Assembly (NCBI GenBank): GCA_963556145.1
Contig: OY744470.1
Coordinates: forward strand, 992,001-1,056,000
Reading direction: 5' to 3'
DNA length: 64,000 bases
From: Hygrocybe punicea
Lineage: Eukaryota; Basidiomycota; Agaricomycetes; Agaricales; Hygrophoraceae
Part shown: positions 1-12,000 of the stretch, one piece after another
How the letters are laid out: each line of letters starts with the position of its first letter
Numbering within the stretch: the stretch's first letter is position 1
Position numbers and translations under genes: made by a program
Notes under the pieces: model-generated
Databases searched by the model: none
Seen by the model: the letters and a program-made list of their open reading frames with translations, nothing else
What the model was told of the DNA's origin: nothing

Positions 1-2
1 GG

Positions 3-422
3 ATACATGCAGTTTCTTCATGGCGACATGGACCTCCTCGCTATGATTGTGTTTTTGTTGAAAAGGATCCAGAACAAGAAGGTTTTCAAGGATTGCATGC
101 AGCACGTGTTTTTCTTTTCTTTTCTTTCACCTATCACTCTGTTTCTTATCCTTGTGCACTAGTTCATTGGTTTTCACCAGTTGACCACAGACCATGTGAA
201 GATACTGGTTTGTGGATTGTTGAACCTGATATTCTTCATGATGGGACTCCACTCAAAGCTGTTATTCATCTAGAATGTATTCTTCGCAGTGCACATCTTA
301 TTGGTGTGGCTGGAGAAGATTTTCTTCCTCAAAATTTTTCTTGTCATGACTCACTGGATGCATTCCAAGCTTTTTATGTTAACAAGTATGCTGATCATCA
401 TTCAAATGAAATTGCATTTTGA
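3..422 (+). CDS. Plavaka-type transposase, C-terminal end (partial)
   Basis: An open frame runs from the left window edge to a stop at 420-422 with no start in view, so only the last ~139 codons are visible. The text matches the conserved tail of the Plavaka transposase family of Agaricomycetes: a short YDCVFV block, a VARV/AARVFLFFSF block, PCALVHWFSP, a CEDTGLWIVEPD block and the terminal FYVNKYADHHSNEIAF ending. This family is believed to move DNA by a DDE-type mechanism; the catalytic residues would lie upstream of the window. A decayed second Plavaka copy lies at 40170-44270 on the other strand and has the same ending. Family assignment is from memory of the motifs; whether the full gene is intact cannot be judged. 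Confidence 0.8.
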   Translation: MHAVSSWRHGPPRYDCVFVEKDPEQEGFQGLHAARVFLFFSFTYHSVSYPCALVHWFSPVDHRPCEDTGLWIVEPDILHDGTPLKAVIHLECILRSAHLIGVAGEDFLPQNFSCHDSLDAFQAFYVNKYADHHSNEIAF

Positions 423-806
423 TTCAGCAACATGAAACAATAAGTGATCTGAACACATTGATAGGGTGGATAAATGAACTAACAGCATGTGGCAGAGCAT
501 GCACACCACCAGCTCATTGTGTTGTACATGTTATAATGTGCTGGCCAATTGTGTCAAGCAGGGAAATGCAGGTACCAGCTGTGGCACTGGCACTAGTGAT
601 GGCCCTAGCACAGGGAAAAAATGGCTCCAGCAATGTCAGTGGAGGATGAAAAATGATGGCATTGCGAGGGGAAAGCAGAGGCACTTAGCTGATTGTTCCT
701 TTTCTCTGAAAATGTATGGCAGCCACGCCCTTCGACCTTCCCGCGCTGTCGCGGTGGTGTGTTATTGGGTCCAGGTTTTCAGAGGGGTGAACTAGAGAGC
801 AGGGAT
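423..806. other. Non-coding sequence downstream of the Plavaka fragment
   Basis: No reading frame here resembles a protein I know. From about 785 it runs into a direct repeat that recurs near 2388. Confidence 0.5.
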
Positions 807-877
807 TCAGAAGAGAGGGAGTTTTGCTGGGTGGTGCGGGATATGCATAATAGGTTCATTGTGAGTTGTCAGCGGAA
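785..877. repeat. Direct repeat, copy 1
   Basis: About 90 bases beginning GGGGTGAACTAGAGAGCAGG recur at 2388 with only a few differences. The second copy lies upstream of the cyclin gene start and this one lies past its end, so the pair brackets the cyclin pseudogene. It may mark the promoter of a lost tandem copy. Confidence 0.8.
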
Positions 878-2200
878 GTCCAGGTTGACTACATTTGGGT
901 GTGGAAGAAAGAAAAACTTGCTTTGGAGCATCGTGAGGTTGGTGGGGGCATAAGGCGTTCCATAGGGGTACGCGGAAACCCTCCCCGATAGGTGGTAACA
1001 CCTTGAAGTTCTTGTTTGCGAGAATGAAGCAGCCATTTGCGCCAAACGTACCAGTAGGCTCATCAATGAAGCTCGCCATGTGAATCGTGTGATCCCCACC
1101 TGAAGATTCGGTCAACGAAGGAGAAAAAGTCAGTGTTGGTGTCGCCACATTGTTTGGACTTGAGCCGAATTGTTTCGCATTCACTGGAGTATATATTGGG
1201 GGGCCAGTCATCATTGTCGTATGCATCGGTGTCGTGGTCATCATTGTGTCATATCCTGTTGATGGTGCTTCAAGGGGAGGTTCTCTTGGTTTCAGGGATT
1301 GAGAATATTGCATCTTCATAGACGATGGTATCTGTTCCGCTAATCCGCTTGCTGGAAGCGTCGCACGACGTGCGAGGCCTCTCATGCTGAGTGTGGCTGA
1401 AGACAGAAGGTCAATGATATGTGGTTCTGTCTGTAGTCTCTTCGTCAATTTGGAAACTGCCATCAGATCACTGTCACTGTGACATCTGACAACAGTCCGT
1501 ATGATGATGTTTGGTGCTGATGTGGAGGCCGCTGGCAATGGTAGTGGTGTTTTTCCAACCCAAAGCCGCCACTCAAGAGCATCGCCCAGGGCCCGCTCAC
1601 ATCGTCCGATTTCACAGGGAGGAAGACCGGACAATTTTGCCCATGCTCGATTTGATGAGAGAAGCTAAGAAGGCCCTGCGAGGGCACAAAAGAGGTGAGG
1701 GTGATGGAGGGAGTGGCAGTAGTGGTGGACTAGGCACTTTAGGTCACCTTGAAGAGTCTTGCGAGGTCAGGTGAGTTTGTAGATTCGACAACGAGTGCGA
1801 ATCATCCTTTTCTGCCACATATGGTTCGTCATGGGGGTCTGAGCTGCCGACAGAGTCAAGAACCATGTCAACCTCGCCCTGAGCAATACGATCAGCCAAC
1901 TGAACCTCTCCCTTGATACCGTTGCCTATCTGCTCGTGTCGGACCAAATCAGGGACCTTGGAACGGATAGCTTCCAGATAACATAAAGCTGTCTGTAGGA
2001 CACTTCCGGATGTGTGTGAACGCCGGAGCACCTCGTGCACAAAGCCCTTGATGGGGACCAGATTACTGCGAGATTGGGTGCTAGATGCACTTTGGTCGCT
2101 GTTAGAGAGAGGTGAAGAGGAGGCAGAAGATGCTGGGGTATTCAAGTAAGACACAGGAGGTGAGCGAGAGGGGAGAGAAGCAGGCAGAGCACTATAGGGT
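807..2200 (-). pseudogene. PCL-type (Pho80/Pho85-associated) cyclin, broken
   Basis: Read on the minus strand, the first block (about 2190-1744) begins near SYLNTPASS and contains the start of the cyclin box (VPIKGFVHEVLRRS, then LQTALCYLEAIR). The second block (1690-1460) contains a PRRAFLASLI piece, then WAKLSGLPP and IGRCERALGDALEWRLWVGK, and a Ser/Thr/Pro-rich tail follows to about 807. These are hallmarks of fungal PCL cyclins, which activate Pho85-like kinases. Around 1645-1665 the helix normally lying between ASLI and the NRAWAKLSG segment (the SKFTQDKCYS-type helix) is missing and the frame changes, so the cyclin box is interrupted. I therefore call it a pseudogene. An unannotated intron is a less likely explanation because conserved residues are actually absent. 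Confidence 0.65.
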
Positions 2201-3591
2201 TGCCAGCGGACCCTGGTGCGAGTGGTGCGAGAGAGTGGGAGAATGCGTGCATGTACCAGAAGAGAGTAAATTGAGCTGGGGAGAGGGAGCAGAGACGGTT
2301 GAGAGGAGAGTTATTAATGAGGCGATTGTATCAGTTTCAAACGATCATGGACAGAGTGAAAATAAAGAGATTTTCAGGTTTGAGGAGGGGTGAACTAGAG
2401 AGCAGGGATTCAGAAGAGAGAGAGTTTTGCTGGGTGGTGCGGGATATGCATAAAAGGTTCATTGTGAGTTGTGGAGTCAGTGGAAGTCCAGGTCAGATGA
2501 CTTGGACGATCTGGTTTATAAAGTCTTTACTTGAAAAAGACCTTGTGGGCCCAGGACAGTGAGTGGATGTTGGTTTGCTGCAGAATCAGAAAGCTGATGG
2601 GTTTTAGGGACAAGCCAAGGTGAGAATTGACGGGTTGAACTGGGAGCAGTTGCCAGCTTCTGGGTCGCCACCATCACCGTCCTGGTTTTGTATCCTTGCA
2701 GCCATACGTCATCACCAGCACTGTTGCCAAGCCAGCCCCTTGGTGGGCACCATGTTGACGTTGTCGTCGTTGATGCGCTACCCCGTACCCGACCTTTAGG
2801 CAAAACTGTGGATTAACCTGAACGTGCATAGCCTTTTGTACAGCTGCATGTGATAAGATTCCAGATATGATATGAGATTGAGATCAGTGGGGGCACCATG
2901 ACATCAAAAGCGCCCCCAATCTCCGATTGTGCCTGGATGACTAAGTGGCTCCCCGGGGTGCCAAATAGAATAAGCCTTCATTTTTACCCTCCATTTTTCC
3001 TGTCACCATCACCTCAAAACCCCTTCCTCATGTCCCTATTTATACTTCCCCTTGTATCACCTTGTTGGCCAAGGACTCTTGACTGAAAGTAGATAGACGA
3101 TTTTTGTACCATAAAAACGGTAACTGCCATATCAAAATAAGAAGTCCAGTTCCCCTTTTCCCCTCACTCGGAGGCCACTTCATAGTACAATCATATTATC
3201 ATACGACTCATTGGCACTCACTACTTGTTCTCCACATTTCTTGTGACTTTCTTCCTATACCACTCATCACCTGACACCCAACCCACCATACCCAACATCG
3301 TCAGTATCATCAGGCTACACCAGCTTAATTAGATTTTTGTAGTACTTGCTTGGCAGCTTCCCCTTTTACTCCATTCATCATCTTACTGAAGCTAGATACT
3401 GACTATTCCACTTTCACTTCCATACTGATCCCTTAGGTTCTTCATCATCCAGAACCACCTGACAATTGCCATTACAACAAGAAGGAGACCACATTTGAGG
3501 CCCATCCGGACTATATCAGATGTCCCACTGTGCACCCTGCTGTGAGTATCATGCTCACCAGAAGTGATGACATGACTATCAAAGCTTAGGA
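2201..3591. other. No recognisable gene
   Basis: It contains the upstream flank of the cyclin pseudogene, the second copy of the direct repeat (2388-2480) and a pyrimidine-rich stretch at 2970-3480. No frame has recognisable motifs. Confidence 0.5.
2388..2480. repeat. Direct repeat, copy 2
   Basis: Near-identical to 785-877. It lies upstream (on the minus strand) of the cyclin pseudogene. Confidence 0.8.
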
Positions 3592-4125
3592 TTGAGAAGC
3601 ATGAATCCCTATACCCAAAACCAACAAGTGTTCTCTGGCAATCTCCAGATGATCCAGGAAGATGTTATTACAGAAGGTTCCCAAATTCCTGCCACCATCA
3701 AAGAAATTGGAACCACTGATACCTTTGTGACATCGCTTATCCACTTGCCCAATGGCTGCTTTGTAACTGTTTTGCATGGCAAAATTCATTTGGGAATAGT
3801 ATTTCATTTCACTTGGGGACCTGATTCCAACACCTACACTGTCCTGGAGAGTCATGTCAAACTAAAACATATACAAACTTCTGAGAGCATGAAGGTGCTG
3901 TAAAAGGAGTGGGTAGCTGGAGCATGGATGCATTACATGGAGAGATGTTACTTGGAGCACATGATGCTGGATTCATTGTGTTCTGGGATTGTGTTCTGTT
4001 CAGGAACAGGGTCATTGGTAGCCATCACAGAGGACTTGCTGTGCTTTGACAGGGATGCTTACAATGCAAAGTTGGAGGAAGATGTGGAAATCACAAATGG
4101 AGGCATTGAGGAGGCATTTATTTGA
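3592..4125 (+). other. Two consecutive unrecognised open frames
   Basis: A first frame with an ATG at about 3601 (MNPYTQNQQVFSG) runs to a stop at 3903, and a second runs from 3928 to 4125. They are separated by 24 bases and a frame change. The protein text looks protein-like (acidic second part, KLEEDVEITNGG) but I recognise no family. It may be a decayed transposon gene given its neighbours. I assign no function. Confidence 0.25.
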
Positions 4126-4584
4126 TCTCATTACATAGCTCACTGAGAAGTTTGTCCCACTAAACTCTCCTTGTACCATGCTGACTTATTTACAGTGTGA
4201 AAACAGCAAAATGACAGCCACAAACAGGCTCTGCTATTTCATTGGCAAAGAATCTTACACTATCAGCCCCTTTCACATGTCAGTCTCATCCAATTTCTTT
4301 TTCCATTGCAATTTTAGAAGGAGACCACAGACCAATGTTTCTAATGGGCTACATCCTGTTGCACAACCACATTTAACAGACAAGAACATTAACATCTCCA
4401 GCTACACTTTCTCTCTTAGGCTTGGCCTATTTGGGCCCAGCTTGGCCTGGTTCATGGTCTCAGGCCAGGCCATGCACACCACTACTCTGAGTATTGTAGA
4501 GTACCAGACCAGACCAAACCAAACTGAACTTCAGCAACACTACTCTGTAGAAGAACTAGGTTTTGATGATGTATGAAAAGTAGC
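4126..4584. other. Non-coding, contains an end shared with another repeat
   Basis: At 4518-4545 a segment reading AAACTGAACTTC then GCAACACTAC is nearly the same as 39876-39904. This suggests the end of a small transposon family. No gene was seen. Confidence 0.4.
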
Positions 4585-4810
4585 AAATTTGATGAAGTGA
4601 TAAAAGTGGTAAAATGGTTCCAAAGTTGGTGAAGTGATAAAAGTGCCAAAAATTACCAAGTTGGTCAAGTGATAAAAGTGATAAAATGGTTCCAAAGTTG
4701 GTAAAGTGATAAAAGTACCAAGTTGGTCAAGTGATAAAAGTGATAAAATGGTTCCAAAGTTGGTAAAGTGATAAAACTGCCAAAAATTACCAAGTTGGTC
4801 AAGTGGCTCA
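4585..4810. repeat. Degenerate AT-rich tandem repeat
   Basis: Units of roughly 80-90 bases built from GTGATAAAAGTGATAAAATGG, TTCCAAAGTTGGT and CCAAGTTGGTCAA are repeated about three times. Minus-strand open frames here are only translations of the repeat. Confidence 0.75.
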
Positions 4811-5200
4811 AGGTGGTCAAGTGACTCAAGGTGGTCAAGTGACCAAATGGTGATAAAAGTGATAAAAAGTATTCTTAGAAATCTAGAGAAAAGACTCACA
4901 AGGTTGAAAAGGGTTCCAAGGATATGAAAAGATGGTCAATTTATACCAGTCATTAAAAACCATTCTATCCAGTCTTCTAAGTCTCTCTACATCAAATATA
5001 GAACTGAAAAGTAAAGAAGGGAAGAAAAAAAAAAAAAAAAAAAAACCCTGGCCAATAAATTTTCTCAACCAGTCCAAATAGCTAAAGGTGAAAAAGTTAT
5101 GAAAAAAGGCGTCAAAAAACCTGTGGAAAAAGTTCAAGGTGTCTGAAAAAAGTGCAAGGTCACCAAGGGCCTCAAAAAGGACCCATGAATTTGCTGATGT

Positions 5201-5815
5201 ACGTGTTTACACTCAAAAATTGTTACAGCCCGCGGAAACACAGTTCTCAAGAACCAGTTGCGAGTAGTAGGGTTTTTTAGAACCATAATATCAGAGATGG
5301 AACTGACACACCGCTGAGATGTTTTTGGATAGTGGTTCTTGAAAACCATATTGGACTAAATGTGGTTCTCCTGAACCATATATACGAGGTCAAGTGGGGA
5401 TTGGCTTTTCAGAACCATGTTCGGTGAGTGGTTTTCTGGCACCATATATACAGGGCTCAGTCGGAATTGGTTTTTCAGAACCGTGTTCGATAGGTGGTTT
5501 TCTGGCACCATATATACAAGGCTCGGTTGGATCTGGTTTTTCAGAACCATGTTTGGCGAGTGGTTTTCTGGCACCATATCTACAAGGCTCAGTTGGAATT
5601 GGTTTTTCAGAACCATGTTCGATAGGTGGTTTTCTGGCACCATATATACAAGGCTCGGTTGGATCTGGTTTTTCAGAACCATGTTTGGTCAGTGGTTTTC
5701 TGGCACCATATCTACAAGGCTAAGTCGGATCTGGTTTTTCAGAACCATGTTCGGTGAGTGGTTCTCTGGCACCATATATACGAGGCTCAGCTGGGATTGG
5801 TTTTGTAGAACCACA
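5201..5815. repeat. Left inverted repeat with 60-bp iterons
   Basis: The outer ~190 bp are the inverted copy of 12510-12701. Inside them lie about seven head-to-tail units of 60 bp, each with the blocks TTTTTCAGAACCATGTT and GGTTTTCTGGCACCATAT followed by ACAAGGCT. Open frames across this stretch only translate the repeat. Confidence 0.9.
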
Positions 5816-5859
5816 TTCAGTGAGCACTGTATTCGGCAACTCTTTGTATAGAAACTAGT

Positions 5860-7464
5860 CTACTCCTTATCCAAATCCATATATTCATCCAATAAGTCTT
5901 TCTCCTCCTCCTGCAGTGCCCGCTCAGCATCTTCTTCATCAAGGAGCTTCAGTTTCGCCAGCTCTTCCCCACATCTCGCAATTTGCAGTTCCAGGAGCCT
6001 GATCTGATAGGCACGATTGTTCATGTGGTTGGCGTATAAGTCGTCCACCTTGAGTTTAGTCATGGAATTGAATGCGGTAATGACAAACACACGCATTCGT
6101 GGATCGAAACACTGGTCTTTCAAACTCTCCATGACGCCAGTCGTTGGAGACGTGGTAGTCCAAGTCTTCCAGAAAACAAACTCTGTCAGTACCTCCTCTT
6201 CCCTGCACCCACAATTCAAGTAGGGGGAATCTTCACAACACTCATCGCTCTCAGTCTTTGCAATCAACTGAGCACCTGGCACTCTAGTAACAAGGTATTC
6301 TCCCATGCGTTGTCCCTTGGTCTCACCATCCCTGACTGGCGGTTTCTTCGACTTAGACTGATGATGACAACACTGATGGTTGTTCCAAGTCGTGCTTAAG
6401 CAATGCTGAGCAAGGATGCGGTTGGATGTAGCTGCACGAGGTACAAATGGTTGGACATTTCGGATCATGCTGCAAATTTTTGCCGGCAGAGTTGGGCTTT
6501 TGTGGCCTTTCTTCAATTGAGTGAGGAACTTGTCGACAGCCTTCTCCCCCTCAACTATTGGCAAAGTCAGTCAATTGTTGAATGAATGATTGTAGTGTGT
6601 ACTTACGTTGTTTTGCTGCTCTCTCGACTTCGCTATATTCCAACCACTTTTGCCAGTCTGGAAGATCAAATTAGCACACCATTATTGAATAGAGAGAAAA
6701 AACACATGAGATAAAACCTTGGCACGCTTTCGCTCAGCTTCCTCGTCAGTCATTTTCGCCGACTCTTCACCATCACCATCACCGCCACCATCCTCATCAT
6801 CAGTCTTGTGTTTACTGGATCCAGATGGCTTTGGGGCAGCTTTTCCCTTCAATTTCTGTTTCTTCTTGGACTCAGCGCCATCCTTCTTGACACTGCTACC
6901 TCCCTTGCCTGAGTTATCCTTGATGCCTGGGCCAGTAACACCGGCATCTTTGCCAGGTTCCCCCTCTGGCACACTCCCTCCAGAATGGTCACCAGCTTCA
7001 TCAAGCTCACCGTCTCTATCACACCCAGCGTCGCCATCTCTGGTATCGGCGTGGGTATCGCTTCCACCCTTGTTGATGTTCTGATCACCCCCAGCATCCT
7101 TATTTGATTTAGCACGATTTGCCTGGTATAATTCTTCCTCGATATTCCTGACGGTGAGTTCAGCTTGTCGCAATTCTGCCTTGGCAGCTTCGAGTTCATT
7201 TTCAACAGCCTTAAGGACTTCTGTAGATCAAATGTATCAGATTCTTGCACGAGCAAGACACGGAATACTCACTGTTACTTCCCCCAGCTTTTTTTTTGTG
7301 GTTCAACACCTTAACCTCCCCAAGTTTTTTTTCCAACCTCTTTACCTCCCCACGGAGACGTAAGCCCTCTCTGATGGCTGCTTGGCGGTCTGATACTAAC
7401 CACCAATGAGTTTGAATTTGGCAGGGATAAAGCCAAAAGGCCTACCATTGTCGTGACTATCCAT
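5860..7464 (-). CDS. KDZ-element accessory gene B, 460-aa coiled-coil and acidic protein
   Basis: Five exons on the minus strand: 7464-7446, 7395-7273, 7220-6726, 6657-6607 and 6554-5860. They are separated by introns of 50, 52, 68 and 52 nt. With these junctions the frame stays open for 460 codons to the stop at 5860-5862. One donor (GTGCCA) is non-ideal but is the one that keeps the frame. The protein opens MDSHDNVSDRQAAIREG, has heptad-rich coil at about 20-80, and a Gly/Asp/Lys-rich low-complexity stretch at about 85-200. It then has a WQKWLEYSEVERAAK segment, a Cys-rich patch (DECCEDSPYLNCGCREEE) near 340 and a C-terminal acidic coil. I know no function; its place inside the inverted repeats makes it part of the transposon. 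It could help transposase assembly or nuclear retention, but that is inference. Confidence 0.75.
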
Positions 7465-7860
7465 GGTGGGGTGCGTGCGTGTTTTGTTTTTGTTTTGTTT
7501 TTGGTTCATATTGTATGCCCGCTCCACGTTGCAGATCTCTGATTTCCCCGATTTAATCAGGACCTCACTAATTAAAAACACTACCGGCTCTGTAACTGGG
7601 TCATACCGCACTCAAATCTGTGAGTGTCGTCCACATACATGATACGATCGGTAGAAATGAATGCTATAACGAAGGGCTACATCACCCAGAACTCCAGTGA
7701 TGAAGGTGCAAAGCTGTCTAGAATGATAAAAGTAGCCTTACCATTCTACGGTTCCCATCTCACTGTATCTGTCCGATTATTCTCCCTTTTTTTACTTTCT
7801 TTCACACCGACATTGCGTGGCGCAGAAAATTGTGTTAAGCTACTACAGATCATAGTACAA

Positions 7861-8928
7861 TCAAGTTCTTTTTCCTAGCAATGTCTCATAGTGTGCAATC
7901 AATGCATCTTTTTCAGAAATTTCGACTTGATGCTGTTGCTGCACAGCAGATATGGCAGCCGTCTTTGCCTCCTCGGCGGCCTGGAGCCACTGAGCTAGGA
8001 CCAAGGCATCCTGGCGACGGGCAGTAATAAGGGAGGTGCAAAGAACACTGAACTTGTTTGCAATGTCGTTGATTTCAGTTGGAGCTTCCCTCCGAATGCG
8101 ACTAGACGCAAAGTGGACAAACGGCTTATTGGCATGTGCATGCTGGGCACCAATAAACAGCCAGCATCCCGTTTCGTGAGATAACCGTTCGCACTATAGA
8201 ACTCCATTGAAAATATAAAGCCTAGCAGATGAATCAAGACTCACACGTGAGATTATATTGATGATTTCTCGCGAAAAACGCTGGGACGCCGAGTTGATAC
8301 GTGTTTCCACACTTCGCAGACGTCTGATCCTTGGGATAACTGGTAGGAAATAATGAGCGGTTCACGCAACAGTATAGGGTACAAACCTAAGGGCATATTG
8401 CCTTGCATTGCACCATCAACTTCACCATAGACAGGGTTCTCTTGGCTGATCCTCACACGAGTGGCATTGGAAGGGGTTGTTGGTTCATTGCTGTCAGAGT
8501 CTGATGTTATGTTCGAAAGGAGACTCTGGTGTTGTTGAAAGAATAGCGCTGCAGCAGATGAGCTGGCAATTGGGGTCTGGGGACTTGGGGTGACGTCAGA
8601 CTGTGATGTCTCCTCCGAGTTCGGTGTTGATAAGAGTTGTGGGTCAATAGCTAGTTCCATCTAAAAGAAATAGCGGTCTAATAAATAAGATATTGTATAG
8701 ATCTGCTGAACATACACTTGAGATAGTTGGGCCTTGTGTTTGAAGGGTAATGGACGGGTCATCAGCATTTGGTGAAGGTCCCGCAACCGGGGACAGTATT
8801 ATTGTGGGCATAGTTCTGATTTTCTTTTTTGCCATTTTGGAGTGAAGGCACGAATCGAGGGGGGGTCGTCCATCACAACGGCGACAATGACATTGCTTTT
8901 TAGGGGACAAGGGTGTGCATCGAGCCAT
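7861..8928 (-). CDS. KDZ-element accessory gene A, 300-aa protein with N-terminal Cys/His cluster
   Basis: Four exons on the minus strand: 8928-8718, 8650-8387, 8339-8245 and 8193-7861. The introns are 67, 47 and 51 nt, and the last has a consensus GTGAGT donor. The phases close to give 300 codons ending TGA at 7861-7863. It starts MARCTPLSPKKQCHCRRC, followed by C and H residues in a CxCxxCxG...CxxH pattern, which looks like a zinc-binding cluster seen at the start of several fungal transposon proteins. A Ser/Thr/Pro-rich linker follows. The C-terminal half contains a coil (RLRSVETRINSASQRFSREI) and a conserved-looking block GCWLFIGAQHAHANKPFVHF, then a long helix to LLGKRT. I recall similar uncharacterised proteins in agarics but can name no function. 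It shares its promoter region with the transposase. Confidence 0.75.
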
Positions 8929-9052
8929 GTGTAGCAGTGGTTTAGGTACTAAAAAAAGTCGCATGCTCAGCACTTTATGCGTGACGCACGATGCGCTGGC
9001 GCGCTGGTGACAGAAAACCGAATTTACGTGGTCATATGATCCTGTTGGATTC
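8929..9052. promoter_or_regulatory. Divergent promoter region between accessory gene A and the KDZ transposase
   Basis: Only 124 bp separate the two start codons, so both transcripts must start within or near it. It includes a GCGTGACGCACGATGCGC stretch with inverted symmetry. No TATA box is obvious. Confidence 0.5.
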
Positions 9053-12000
9053 ATGTCAGATGAAGACACTGGCAGAATCTTTGTACGGCCCCTCCCCCCT
9101 TCTCCCAGTCAAGTATTTACTGGCTACGATTCAATTGTCAAGTCCTCCTTAACGCCCACACCTTGTCTGTCTGTATCCCCCATCAAACGAAGGAGAAGTT
9201 CCCATCAATGGGCTAAACGACGTGCTGGGAAGCAGCCTCGATTACAGGAAGAGGGGATTGATGTCGAACGTGGTTTCAATCTGGGTAATGAGTCAGGGGA
9301 TGGGGAGATCCATGGTGCAGAGGTTGACGTTGAACTTGAGAGTGATGGGGCCTTGTTGCGAGCCCTGGCAGCGGATAATCATGGACCTTACGAATTTTAT
9401 GTCGATACTGTTCTTGCAAATGCTGCAGGTTTCATTCAAATTTCCTTGGAATTATTCATCGTCCAAGGCTGGGATTCCAGATCTGCAGCAGCAACGGTAT
9501 GTGAAACTTTTTTCTCCATCCTATCTGGTGTGTTATTAACCTGTCAAATGTAGCGGAACTGGTACCACCTCCAACGAACCCAGATTGGTGATCTTGCAGC
9601 AGTCGTGTGCTTATGTCCCCAACCAGACGACGAGTGCTTTCATCGATTGTTTCTAGCTGAGTATGGTAGTGAGAGGTTTCCTCTGGATGACGCCTTTAAT
9701 AACGGTATGTGGTTCGGCTGATGGTCAGGAGCATTTTCTAACTGGATGGCAGTTGATTTGGCAGTAGTTATGTTTTCCAGATATCCACTCTCTCTCGACA
9801 GTGCTTCTTTTGCAGAAGACTACTCCATCCACTCTCCTGGCCAGAGGGGTGTAAAAGGTCGTGCCTTTGTTCATCATGAGGGCCATAGTACTGGGGGTAG
9901 TTGGACATGCTCAAAGGATGCATTGGGGTACTGTGCCCATATTGGACTTGCACAGAACTACCTACAGAAGTTGGTGGGGATCGACTCATCAGTGACAGAT
10001 AATGGGATTCCAGATATTTCTGAGCAGCTTGGTAAGTTCGATAAAATTTGTTTCGAAAATCAATGCCAATTAAATAGCATCACCAGTACGCGTAGCCTCC
10101 CAGGGTGACGAGGCTGTTTCCTACCTCCCTGTCCAGCCACCACTGTGGGCTGCCTTGCCAAGTGATTTGGACACGTATACTTTAACCATCCCATGGGGAA
10201 CAATTCCTCCACAACTCCCTCTAAACAAACATTCAACTTGTGTGTGTCGGATGGCGTATGTTACTTCAAACGCCATGATAGAATGACCATGCACCGTCTT
10301 TGCCCTGACTCAAAGTCATGAGTCTTCTATTCAACTTCAGCCATGTCCAGCTTGCCCAGCAAAGCGTCGTCGTTTCGTTGGACCGGACTGTCAAGAATTT
10401 GGCATTTTCAATTACAACAACCGAGTTTTATTCACGCACGAGTTGTTGGATGATTACACCAGTGCTTATTCTGCCTCAGAAACGCCATTTACTGCTTGGA
10501 TCTCCACTGTCTCCAGAAGATATACCTGCCGGGGCTCTGCCAAGAAATTTGTAGCCGAACATATTTTCCGCCTTGCCTGGTTTTCTTATGCCAAGCTCCA
10601 GCACCTTGAAAATGACATGGTTTGCCCAAAATGTGGTCCCACGCCAGAGGATACCATCTGGGATGGCGTGACACTGGCATTTAGCCGGAAACACGTACTA
10701 TCCTCTCTACAACCACCCACTATCCCTCATGTGAACTCAATTTCACGCAACTGTCGTTACCAAGCCCAACAACATGTTCTAGTCCAAGCTGGACTGAGGA
10801 AGCTTTTACGGCGTATTGTTTCAGGCAGGTCACTGCTATTGAAAGCTGACGAATTAGCCCCGGCACAGGCTGAGCTCCAGGCAACTGGGGAAGATAGGAA
10901 TGTTGACGTAGAGGAAGGAGCAGATGGCCGAAACGGCGCAACGAGCTTGGGTGAAAAGGCTGCCGCGCAGCTGCTAGAGCGGGTGAAAGCTATACCAGAG
11001 ACAATGGAAGAGTTGACAAAACTCAATTCCAACCTTGGCACGATGTTTCGTGATCATTACGGACCTGCTGCATTGCTCAATAACCACGAAGTTCCTGGAT
11101 GTTACAAGCGATTTTTCAACCAGGTATGATGGTTCAATATATATACAGTCTTCGTTCAATTTTTTTTTTCAACGGTTAGATTGCCGCCGACGAGTCAGTG
11201 CTTCAGATGATTAACCGGCCAGCATTGAACACTCTCGGGATATTTAACAATGCTCCGACGATTTACAATGCATCACAGATGGTTTGCATCCCGGTACTCA
11301 ATGATATTCTCAAGTATGAAGATATGAACGGTGGTTGGCCATACTCAACAACACTGCGTGGGGTTTGTGTTTGGCTACATGAAGGTGCAGCTGCCGTGCT
11401 GCGGAAGTTAATTGTGCATGCATCACTGCCAACCTCCTCACTTGTGGATGAATTGGATTGGCAAAAGGTAATGTTGTTTCGCTCTCTTACAAGGATAACA
11501 GAGACTCACGGCATCTAGAGTGGCTGCTGCTATAGTTTGCCACAAATCTGTAATCGGCCAAAGTACCCAAACCTCAAACATGATTCGCAGACAGACCCAG
11601 GTGGACGATGCGGCGAAAAATGCTCAAAATATTATTCACAGTATGGGCAGCAGCGGTTAACAGGCGGTATCATGTGTGTCTGGTGCACACATAGTATCTG
11701 CTATGGATTTCACTGTATCCCCAAGAGTGAAGGCCGAAATGATGTTTTCTCCGCTATAGTTACTCGATGGCCATCCCCTCCAAAACGGGTTATTTATGAC
11801 TTCGCCTGTGCCCTGGCACCATACTGCATGATTCGAGAACCTGATTTTTTTGCCGACACATTATTTGTCATCGATGGTTTTCATGCCAAAGGGCATACAA
11901 AGTGTGCGCCGGCTGCTTTTCTATCCACGTATTCCGATGTCGATCCCCGCCTGGTTCATATCAATTCCAGTGCAGCAGAGTGTGGGAATGGAGGAATCAA

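Noticed and set aside
5394..5851. Long plus-strand frames with repeated GFSEPCS or WFSGTI motifs
   Set aside because: They translate the 60-bp iterons of the transposon end and have no independent support. The mirrored frames at 12068-12548 are the same artefact.
10239..10320. Apparent stop and double frameshift in the KDZ transposase
   Set aside because: A GTATGT...AG intron of 60 nt (10256-10315) removes the stop and keeps the frame, so damage need not be assumed. A short frame reading CYFKRHDRMTMHRLCPD inside it was tempting but is not needed. RNA-seq would decide.
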